A stretch of 12,227 nt of DNA, taken from an uncultured Kineosporia sp. GTDB lineage: Bacteria > Actinomycetota > Actinomycetes > Actinomycetales > Kineosporiaceae. The stretch covers positions 1 through 12,227 of the forward strand of contig CALMAR010000349.1 of assembly GCA_937859855.1 (NCBI GenBank), given 5' to 3'. Shown here in pieces: positions 6,446 through 12,227 of the stretch. The notes under the pieces were generated by a model. That model was not told the origin of the DNA, made no database searches, and saw only the letters and a program-made list of their open reading frames with translations. Both the position numbers and the translations under genes were made by a program. Position 1 is the first letter of the stretch. The number at the start of each line of letters is the position of its first letter.

Positions 6446-7684
6446 ATGTTCAATCAGCTTGCCGGCACGCCCGCGCCCGTCCCCGCAGAGGGCCTCGCCG
6501 ACTCGCTCGCGGACTTCGGCCGGTCCCGGTTGCTGCCCCCGCAGGCCTACACCGACCCGGCCGTGTTCGCCTGGGAGCAGGCCAACATCTTCGCCGGCTG
6601 GACCTGTGTCGGGCACGCCGCCGACCTGCCCGACGTCGGCTCGCAGCGGCCGGTGCGGACCGGTGCCGGCGGCGTCCTGCTGGTGCGGGGCGAGGACGAC
6701 CGGATCCGGGCCTTCGCCAACACCTGCCGGCACCGGGGCCATGAGCTGCTGCAGTGCGGGACGACGGCCAAGCGGCACAGCATCGTCTGCCCGTACCACT
6801 CGTGGTCGTACAAGCTCGACGGCTCGCTGCGCAACGCGCCCGGCTTCCGCGGCGTCGACGGCTTCGAGGAGGACCGGCACGGCCTGACCGAGCTGAGGCT
6901 GGTCAGCTGGCACGGCTGGCTGTTCGTCGACCCGGGCGGGCAGGCCGGCGACTTCGCCGAGCAGGTGGCAGGTTTCGCCGACGTGATCGGGCCGTACAAC
7001 CCCGCCGAACTCACGGTCGTGACCCGGCACTCCTACGAGCTGGCAGCCAACTGGAAGGTCATCGTCGAGAACTACCAGGAGTGCTACCACTGCTCGACCA
7101 TCCATCCCGAGCTGAGCCGGATCTCGCCACCGACCAGCGGGGAGAACCTGGTGGTGCAGGGAGCGTGGATCGGCGGCTGGATGGACCTGATCCCCGAGGC
7201 CGAGACCATGTCGCTGGACGGCCGCAGCGGCGGGGTCGCGCTGAGCGGCCTGTCCCAGCACGAGTTGCGGACCGTGATGTACATCGTCGGCTACCCCAAC
7301 CTGCTGGTCAGCCTGCACCCGGACTACGTGATGACGCACCTGATGACGCCGCTGGCCGCCGACCGCACGCTGGTCGAGTGCGCCTGGGCCTTCTCCCCCG
7401 AGGCCTCGGCGAAGCCGGGTTTCGACCCCTCGTACGCGGTGGACTTCTGGGACCTCACCAACCGGCAGGACTGGGCCGCGTGCGAGTCGGTGCAGCGCGG
7501 GCTCAGCTCGCCGCACGCGATCGCCGGGCCGCTGGCTCCCGACGAGGACGGCGTCTACCAGTTCGTCACCCGGGTCGCCCGCGCCTACCTCGGCGAACCC
7601 CCTCGGGAGACGGGCGGATCGATGGCGGCCGGGGCGGCACGGCAGGAGACCAGGCAGGCCCGCTGGGAAGGGGCGCAGTCATGA
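6446..7684 (+). CDS. Rieske non-heme iron oxygenase, quaternary-ammonium type
   Basis: This is the oxygenase alpha subunit of a Rieske system: electrons pass from the [2Fe-2S] cluster to a mononuclear iron that activates O2. From ATG 6446 it has 412 residues. The Rieske ligands are CRH (C94, H96) and CPYH (C115, H118). The iron site lies in NWKVIVENYQECYHCSTIH (202-220), with H215 and H220 as ligands and E212 where ring-hydroxylating enzymes usually have Asp. That Glu is known from the carnitine oxygenase CntA and related glycine betaine and stachydrine oxygenases. The third iron ligand is probably an Asp near 333-342. With a neighbouring amine importer, N-demethylation or C-N cleavage of a quaternary or cationic amine is the best guess, not aromatic hydroxylation. 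The partner reductase is not in the window. The start is supported by a -10 box seven bases upstream. The stop overlaps the next gene (ATGA). Confidence 0.88.
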   Translation: MFNQLAGTPAPVPAEGLADSLADFGRSRLLPPQAYTDPAVFAWEQANIFAGWTCVGHAADLPDVGSQRPVRTGAGGVLLVRGEDDRIRAFANTCRHRGHELLQCGTTAKRHSIVCPYHSWSYKLDGSLRNAPGFRGVDGFEEDRHGLTELRLVSWHGWLFVDPGGQAGDFAEQVAGFADVIGPYNPAELTVVTRHSYELAANWKVIVENYQECYHCSTIHPELSRISPPTSGENLVVQGAWIGGWMDLIPEAETMSLDGRSGGVALSGLSQHELRTVMYIVGYPNLLVSLHPDYVMTHLMTPLAADRTLVECAWAFSPEASAKPGFDPSYAVDFWDLTNRQDWAACESVQRGLSSPHAIAGPLAPDEDGVYQFVTRVARAYLGEPPRETGGSMAAGAARQETRQARWEGAQS

Positions 7685-9288
7685 CGATCGACGCCGGGAA
7701 TTCCGTCGCCGCCGTGCTCGGCAGGGTCGGCCTGCCCGAGCCGGTCTCGGCGCTGGCGGGGCGGACCTGGGACGTCGTGGTGGTCGGCGGGGGCCACAAC
7801 GGGTTGACCTGTGCGGCCTACGTGGCCCGGGCCGGCAAGGGGGTGCTGGTGCTGGAGGCGCGCGACAGGCTCGGCGGGGCGGCCACCCTGGACCAGCCGT
7901 TCCACGACCCCGACTACGTGATCAGCCCCTGCGCCTACGTGGTCGGGCTGCTGGACGACGACGTGATCCGCGACCTGGAGCTGCGCCGCCGGGGCCTGGA
8001 GATCTACGTCGCGGACCCGCAGCTGTGGGTCCCGTTCGACGACGGGACGGCGTTCAGCCAGTGGATGAGCCACGAGCGCACCGTCGCCGGCCTGCGCGAC
8101 GACCTGAAACTGCCGGACAAGGAGATCGACGGCTACCTGGCCTACGAGAAGTTCTTCGACGACATGCGGCTGCGGCTGCGCAAGGGGCCGCGCGACACCT
8201 GGGTCGGCGACTCGCCGTCCCGGCCCGAGCTGGAGGAGCTGCTCGGCGACCAGTTCATGATCGACGCACTGTTCTCCGCCTCGATCTCGGACGTCCTGGA
8301 CGAGTTCGTCTCCGACCAGCGGCTCAAGGACGCGCTGTTCGGCCAGGGCGTGATCGGCACCTTCGCCGGGCCGCGCGATCCCGGCACCGCTTCGGTGAAA
8401 CTGATGCACTTCCAGGGCGACCTTGGGGGCGAGGGCCCGGTCTGGGGGTACGTCAAGGGCGGCATGGGCATGATCAGCTTCGCCATCGCCGACGCCGCCC
8501 GGGACGCCGGTGCGGTGCTGGCCGCCGGCGTCCCGGTGGCCGAGATCCTGCCCGGCGAGGGCGTCCGCCTGGACGACGGGACCTTCATCGCCGCCCCCGT
8601 CGTGGTCAGCAATGCCGACCCGAAGCGGATGCTGGGCATGGTCTCCGCCGACTCCGTGCCCGACGGCTACCGGAAGCGGCTGCAGGACTGGGACATCCGC
8701 TCACCCGTGGTCAAGTTCAACGCCGCGCTGGATCGGTTGCCGACGTGGACCGCCGCGCCCGGGCAGGATTTCTGGGCCCGGGGCACGGTCGACGTCACGG
8801 GTGGCATGGACGCCGCGCAGCGGGCCTTCGAGGCCTGCTCCGCCGGTGAGCCCGCGGTCGGTTTCGGCGAGATCTACGTGCAGACCCTGCACGACCCGAC
8901 CCCGGCGCCGCCCGGCAAGCACCTGATGAGCGTGTTCGGCCAGTACGCACCGTACGACCTGAACGGCGGCTGGGATGCCCGGCGGGAGCAGGTGGCGCGC
9001 CAGTTCATCGACCTGATCGGCCGCTGGGCACCGGATTTCGAGGACTACCTGGCCGCCTACGAGGTGCTCGGCGCGCCCGACATCGAGACCAAGGTCGGGT
9101 TGACCGGCGGGCACATCTTCCAGGGCGAGGTACGGCCGGACCAGATGTGGGAGCACCGGCTGACGCCCCGCACCCCGATCCCCGGCGTCTACCTCTGCGG
9201 GGCGGCGACCCACCCTGCCGGCAGCGTGATCGCCACCAACGGCCGGAACGCGGCGTCCGCCGTCCTCGCCGACACCGCCAGTCCGTGA
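7681..9288 (+). CDS. FAD-dependent oxidoreductase, phytoene dehydrogenase/PYROXD2-like
   Basis: This flavoprotein of 535 residues starts with ATG 7681, which overlaps the oxygenase stop by four bases, so the two are translated together. An FAD-binding Rossmann motif GGGHNG (36-41) follows a beta strand (DVVVV), with the acidic end of the second strand at LVLEARDRLGGAA (56-68). The C-terminal flavin block reads GVYLCGAATHPAGSVIATNG, with GRNAA just after it. The pattern is that of CrtI/PYROXD2-like proteins of the amine oxidase superfamily, whose substrates are mostly unknown. It lacks the ferredoxin and NAD domains of ordinary oxygenase reductases, so it is probably not the electron donor but a second catalytic step, perhaps oxidising an amine or the oxygenase product. 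It has no obvious signal peptide. Confidence 0.85.
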   Translation: MTIDAGNSVAAVLGRVGLPEPVSALAGRTWDVVVVGGGHNGLTCAAYVARAGKGVLVLEARDRLGGAATLDQPFHDPDYVISPCAYVVGLLDDDVIRDLELRRRGLEIYVADPQLWVPFDDGTAFSQWMSHERTVAGLRDDLKLPDKEIDGYLAYEKFFDDMRLRLRKGPRDTWVGDSPSRPELEELLGDQFMIDALFSASISDVLDEFVSDQRLKDALFGQGVIGTFAGPRDPGTASVKLMHFQGDLGGEGPVWGYVKGGMGMISFAIADAARDAGAVLAAGVPVAEILPGEGVRLDDGTFIAAPVVVSNADPKRMLGMVSADSVPDGYRKRLQDWDIRSPVVKFNAALDRLPTWTAAPGQDFWARGTVDVTGGMDAAQRAFEACSAGEPAVGFGEIYVQTLHDPTPAPPGKHLMSVFGQYAPYDLNGGWDARREQVARQFIDLIGRWAPDFEDYLAAYEVLGAPDIETKVGLTGGHIFQGEVRPDQMWEHRLTPRTPIPGVYLCGAATHPAGSVIATNGRNAASAVLADTASP

Positions 9289-9325
9289 CCGTCTCTCGCG
9301 ACGCGTCGCCGCTGGCAGCAGGTAT
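9289..9325. other. 37-bp gap between convergent genes
   Basis: The flavoenzyme stop and the RNase J stop face each other across 37 bp. The only structure is the palindrome GCGACGCGTCGC (9298-9309). As a hairpin it would have at most a 4-bp stem, so it is a weak terminator candidate. Run-through transcription from either side would be antisense to the other gene. Confidence 0.4.
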
Positions 9326-11011
9326 TCAGGCCTCGATCACCAGAGGGATGATCATCGGACGGCGGCGGTAGGACTCGTTCACCCAGCGGCCGACCACGCG
9401 CCGGACCACCTGCTGCAGCTGGTGGGTGTCCGCCGGGCCCTGGTTGGCGGCGTCCCGCAGCGCGTCCACGATTCGCGGGCGCACCGCGTCGAAGGCCGAC
9501 TCGGTCTCGGCGAACCCGCGCGCGTGGATCTCCGGTCCGGCCACGACCTTCCCGCTGGCGGAGTCGACCACGACGATGATCGAGATGAACCCCTCCTCGC
9601 CGAGGATCCGCCGGTCCTTCAGGTCGGCGTCGGTGATCTCCCCCACGCTGGACCCGTCCACGTAGACGTAGCCGCACGGCACCTTGCCGACCACCCGGGC
9701 GACGCCGCCGGCGAGGTCGACCACGACGCCGTCCTCCGCGATCACCACCCGTTGCCGGGGCACGCCGGTCTTGATCGCCAGCTCCGCGTTGGCCACCAGG
9801 TGCCGCGCCTCGCCGTGCACCGGCATCACGTTGCGCGGCCGGACCACGTTGTAGCAGTAGAGCAACTCCCCCGCGCTGGCATGCCCGGACACGTGCACCC
9901 GGGCATTGCCCTGATGCACCACCTTGGCGCCGAGCCGGGTCAGGCCGTTGATCACGCGGTACACCGAGTTCTCGTTGCCCGGGATCAGCGAGGAGGCCAG
10001 CACCACCGTGTCCCCGGCGCCGACCAGGACCCGGTGGTCGCGGTTGGCCATCCTGGACAGTGCCGCCATCGGCTCGCCCTGCGATCCCGTGCACATCAGC
10101 ACGACCCGGTCGTCCGGCAGGTCGTCCACGGCCTTCGCGTCGACCAGCACGTTGCGCGGCACGGTGAGGTAGCCGAGATCCCGGGCGATGCCCATGTTGC
10201 GCACCATCGAGCGACCGACGAGTGCCACCTTGCGGCCGTGGTCGTGCGCGGCGTCCAGCACCTGCTGCACGCGGTGCACGTGGGAGGCGAAGGACGCGAC
10301 GATGATCCGGCGCTCGGCGGCGGCGAACACGGAGTCCAGGACGGGCCTGATGTCACGCTCGGAGACGGTGAAACCCGGGACCTCGGCGTTGGTCGAGTCG
10401 ACCATGAAAAGGTCGACGCCGGCCTCGCCCAGCCGGGCGAAGGCGCGCAGGTCGGTGATCCGCCCGTCCATCGGCAGCTGGTCCATCTTGAAGTCGCCGG
10501 TGTGCAGGACCGTGCCGGCGCTGGTGGAGACGGCGACCGCGAGCGCGTCCGGGATCGAGTGGTTGACCGCCACGAACTCGCAGCCGAACGGCCCCAACTG
10601 CTCCCGGCCGCCCTCCTTCACGGCCAGCGTGATCGGGGTGATCCGGTGCTCCTTCAGCTTGGCCTCGACCAGGGCCAGGGTCAGCTGCGACCCGATCAGC
10701 GGGATGTCCTGCTTCAGCCGCAGCAGGTACGGGACCGCGCCGATGTGATCCTCGTGGCCGTGGGTCAGGATCACCGCGACGACGTCGTCCAGCCGGCCCG
10801 CGATGTAGGAGAAGTCCGGCAGGATCAGGTCGACGCCGGGCTGGTGGTCCTCGGGGAACAGCACCCCGCAGTCGATCACCAGCAGCTTGCCTGCGTGCTC
10901 CAGGACGGCCATGTTGCGGCCGACCTCGCCGAGCCCTCCCAACGGCACGATCCGCAGCGCGTCCCGGGCCAGACCTGGCGGCGTCCCCAGCTCGGGGTGC
11001 GACTGACTCAA
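9326..11011 (-). CDS. rnj: Ribonuclease J
   Basis: RNase J is a zinc-dependent ribonuclease of the metallo-beta-lactamase/beta-CASP family. It acts in the cytoplasm as a 5' exonuclease and endonuclease in mRNA decay and rRNA maturation. The 561-residue protein has the usual length. Zinc ligands are visible in HGHEDH (84-89), at H151 and D173, and in the PVHGE block (H399). The beta-CASP region holds DSTNAEVPGF (205-214), ASFASHVHR (239-247), GRSMVRNMG (266-274) and CTGSQGEP (307-314). HVSGHASAGE (373-382) and the C-terminal domain to 561 follow. The start is the rare TTG at 11011, which overlaps the DapA stop as TTGA; AGGAGG lies ten bases upstream. It is co-transcribed with dapA, an order common in actinobacteria. 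Confidence 0.97.
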   Translation of the reverse strand: MSQSHPELGTPPGLARDALRIVPLGGLGEVGRNMAVLEHAGKLLVIDCGVLFPEDHQPGVDLILPDFSYIAGRLDDVVAVILTHGHEDHIGAVPYLLRLKQDIPLIGSQLTLALVEAKLKEHRITPITLAVKEGGREQLGPFGCEFVAVNHSIPDALAVAVSTSAGTVLHTGDFKMDQLPMDGRITDLRAFARLGEAGVDLFMVDSTNAEVPGFTVSERDIRPVLDSVFAAAERRIIVASFASHVHRVQQVLDAAHDHGRKVALVGRSMVRNMGIARDLGYLTVPRNVLVDAKAVDDLPDDRVVLMCTGSQGEPMAALSRMANRDHRVLVGAGDTVVLASSLIPGNENSVYRVINGLTRLGAKVVHQGNARVHVSGHASAGELLYCYNVVRPRNVMPVHGEARHLVANAELAIKTGVPRQRVVIAEDGVVVDLAGGVARVVGKVPCGYVYVDGSSVGEITDADLKDRRILGEEGFISIIVVVDSASGKVVAGPEIHARGFAETESAFDAVRPRIVDALRDAANQGPADTHQLQQVVRRVVGRWVNESYRRRPMIIPLVIEA

Positions 11012-11907
11012 AGAAGTTCTGCCTCCTCGAGGTCGGCCCGCAACAGGCCGACCTGATCATCGGTGGCGTCGACCAGGGGCAACCTGGTCCGCCGGTTGGC
11101 CAGCACGCCCTGCAGTTCGAGGCCGGCCTTGGCCATGATGGCCCCCTGCGCGCGGGTCATCACCCCGCGCACGGCGGGCAGCAGCCTGCGGTGCACCCGC
11201 ACCGCATCCTCCAGCCGACCGGCGTCCACGGCCCGGACCAGCTCGACGTACCGGCTCGCGGCGACGTGCCCCACCACGCTGACGACGCCCGACCCGCCCT
11301 GTGCCAGCCAGGCCAGGTTGAGCTCGTCCGCGCCGGAGTAGAACGCCAGATCGCTGCGCGCCATCACCCACGAGCCCTCGTAGAGGTCGTTCTTCGCGTC
11401 CTTGACCGCCACGATCCGCGGATGCTGGGCGAGCCGGACCAGCGTGTCGGTGGCGATCGCGGTGGCCGACCGGCCCGGGATGTCGTACAGCATGACCGGC
11501 AGGTCGGTGGAGTCCGCCAGCGCGCCGAAGTGCGCGAGCAGGCCCTCCTGCGGCGGCTTGGAGTAGTAGGGCGTGACCGCGAGGAGGCCGGTGGCGCCGG
11601 CCTTGGCCGCCTGCCGGGCGAGTTCGCAGCTGTGCCGGGTGTCGTAGGTGCCGACCCCGGCGATCACGGACGCCCGGTCGCCCACCGCATCGACGACGGC
11701 CCTGATCAGCGCGACCTTCTCGTCGTCGCTGGTGGTGGGCGACTCGCCGGTGGTGCCGGAGACGACGAGCCCGTCACAACCCTGGGCGACCAGGTGCTCG
11801 GCCACCGCGGCGGTGGCGGTCAGGTCGACCTCGCCGGCGTCGTCGAACGGGGTGACCATGGCGACCAGGACGGCCCCGAACGGGCGGGTGACTCCGGTCG
11901 TGGACAT
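11008..11907 (-). CDS. dapA: 4-hydroxy-tetrahydrodipicolinate synthase
   Basis: DapA condenses pyruvate with aspartate semialdehyde in the cytoplasm, the first committed step of the diaminopimelate and lysine pathway. The 299-residue TIM-barrel protein has the expected length and residues: GTTGES (51-56, with T52 and T53), YY (114-115), Y141 in YDIPGR with R146, and the Schiff-base lysine K169 in VAVKDAKND. These match T44/T45, Y107, Y133, R138 and K161 of the E. coli enzyme. ATG 11907 has little ribosome binding sequence but a -10-like TAGGTT seven bases upstream, so the mRNA may be leaderless. Its TGA overlaps the TTG start of rnj by four bases. Confidence 0.97.
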   Translation of the reverse strand: MSTTGVTRPFGAVLVAMVTPFDDAGEVDLTATAAVAEHLVAQGCDGLVVSGTTGESPTTSDDEKVALIRAVVDAVGDRASVIAGVGTYDTRHSCELARQAAKAGATGLLAVTPYYSKPPQEGLLAHFGALADSTDLPVMLYDIPGRSATAIATDTLVRLAQHPRIVAVKDAKNDLYEGSWVMARSDLAFYSGADELNLAWLAQGGSGVVSVVGHVAASRYVELVRAVDAGRLEDAVRVHRRLLPAVRGVMTRAQGAIMAKAGLELQGVLANRRTRLPLVDATDDQVGLLRADLEEAELL

Positions 11908-11913
11908 GCGGCC

Positions 11914-11944
11914 AACCTACCGGGCTGCGCGGGCGGCAGGTCAG
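11914..11944 (-). promoter_or_regulatory. Likely promoter of dapA-rnj, leaderless
   Basis: On the minus strand TAGGTT (11919-11914) ends seven bases before ATG 11907, and CTGACC (11944-11939) is a -35-like box with a rather long 19-bp spacer. Transcription would begin at the start codon. An AGG within the -10 box could act as a weak ribosome binding site if a leader exists. Confidence 0.4.
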
Positions 11945-11955
11945 AGCGGGCCGGG

Positions 11956-12036
11956 CATCGGCGGGAATTGGAGAGGTCCCGGTGTGTTCGCTCGGGGGTT
12001 CGAACACACCGGGACCTTGCCATTCCCATCGGCGGG
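11956..12036. repeat. 10-bp direct repeats flanking a long hairpin
   Basis: CATCGGCGGG occurs at 11956-11965 and 12027-12036, on either side of the long inverted repeat. The arrangement recalls a small inserted palindromic element with a target duplication. In GC-rich DNA a 10-mer pair can also arise by chance, and there are no clear terminal inverted repeats just inside the direct repeats apart from GGGAAT/ATTCCC. Confidence 0.3.
11963..12027 (-). terminator. Long hairpin between the thyX-like gene and dapA
   Basis: GGTCCCGGTGTGTTCG (11975-11990) and its perfect complement (12001-12016) form a 16-bp stem around a 10-nt loop. Outer arms GGGAAT (11963-11968) and ATTCCC (12022-12027) can extend it after a small internal loop. 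It lies about 80 nt past the stop of the thyX-like gene and just before the dapA promoter, so it most likely ends the upstream transcript. There is no T-run on either side, so it would act as a strong stem without a U-tail in either direction. Confidence 0.7.
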
Positions 12037-12093
12037 TGCCCGCGATTCGTTACCCGGCTCACCCGAATGGGGCAATCCCGTGCTCGACACCCC

Positions 12094-12227
12094 TCAGGGC
12101 GCGACCCGGCCGTGGGCCTGGAAGACCTCGTGCGTCAGCGGCATCAGCTGCGCCCAGGCGGCCTCCATCTGCTCGGCGCACATCTCGATCTCGCGCTGCG
12201 GGAAGGACGGGTGGGCCGACTCGGGGT
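12094..12227 (-). CDS. thyX: 3' end of a probable flavin-dependent thymidylate synthase
   Basis: Only the last 43 residues are visible, from PESAHPSF through REIEMCAEQMEAAWAQL to HGRVAP and TGA 12096. Third positions are G/C-rich and the frame is open to the edge, so coding is clear. An EIxxxAxQM helix followed by a final segment ending GRVAP suits the C-terminus of some ThyX proteins, though it differs from the mycobacterial type. The thyX-dapA-rnj order known in actinobacteria supports the call. ThyX makes dTMP from dUMP using FAD and methylenetetrahydrofolate. The catalytic part lies outside the window, so the identity rests mainly on context. Confidence 0.5.
   Translation of the reverse strand, partial: PESAHPSFPQREIEMCAEQMEAAWAQLMPLTHEVFQAHGRVAP

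Noticed and set aside
5345..7516. Very long antisense open frame across the permease and oxygenase genes
   Set aside because: Its translation is low-complexity and rich in Arg, Gln, Gly and His. It is the mirror of GC-rich codons in well-supported genes on the other strand, with no recognisable domain.
9298..9309. Palindrome GCGACGCGTCGC as a bidirectional terminator
   Set aside because: With a minimal loop the stem is only 4 bp and no T-run follows; too weak to call.
9422..11056. Long plus-strand open frame opposite RNase J
   Set aside because: The minus strand encodes an unmistakable full-length RNase J; the opposite frame gives only a biased His/Val/Asp/Arg-rich translation.

Overview
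The window is chromosomal DNA of a high-GC Gram-positive bacterium (Actinomycetota). The evidence is strong G/C bias at third codon positions, the gene order thyX-like – dapA – rnj, an actinobacterial-type RNase J, a Tat-dependent lipoprotein, and promoters placed so close to start codons that the mRNAs would be leaderless. I do not assign a genus. I see no rRNA, tRNA, CRISPR array, prophage or transposase.

Layout. (1) Left edge, minus strand: the start of an unrecognised gene (143 to beyond 1), preceded by a 29-residue hydrophobic peptide gene (258-169) with a clear ribosome binding site and a leader that can fold in two exclusive ways. (2) 492-3139, minus strand: a class III aminotransferase of the glutamate-1-semialdehyde aminomutase type, followed by a PotA-type ABC ATPase. 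The two are joined by a repeat that forms a chain of six very short overlapping open frames. (3) 3140-3292: a divergent control region with a 28-bp inverted repeat. (4) 3293-6352, plus strand: a Tat lipoprotein of the PotD/PotF type and two PotB/PotC-type permeases, tightly overlapping. (5) 6446-9288, plus strand: a Rieske non-heme iron oxygenase with its own likely leaderless promoter, overlapping by 4 bases a flavin oxidoreductase of the phytoene-dehydrogenase/PYROXD2 type. (6) 9326-12227, minus strand: the housekeeping block RNase J, DapA and the 3' end of a probable ThyX, convergent with the amine genes across a 37-bp gap.

How the genes may work together. The ATPase, lipoprotein and two permeases make a complete importer for a polyamine or other cationic amine. 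The oxygenase carries ENYxECYH, with Glu where most ring-hydroxylating oxygenases have Asp. This is the pattern of the quaternary-ammonium oxygenases (carnitine, glycine betaine, stachydrine). With the flavoenzyme and aminotransferase it suggests uptake followed by oxidative breakdown of a methylated or cationic amine. The substrate is an inference, and no oxygenase reductase or aldehyde dehydrogenase is present in the window.

The most unusual structure is at 1671-1751. Seven copies of RTGAGCGYY give seven consecutive 4-base start/stop overlaps (RTGA) between the aminotransferase and ATPase genes. A single 11-nt step of the same kind lies between the two permease genes (5469-5483). This looks like a translational relay that could set the ATPase dose by repeat number.
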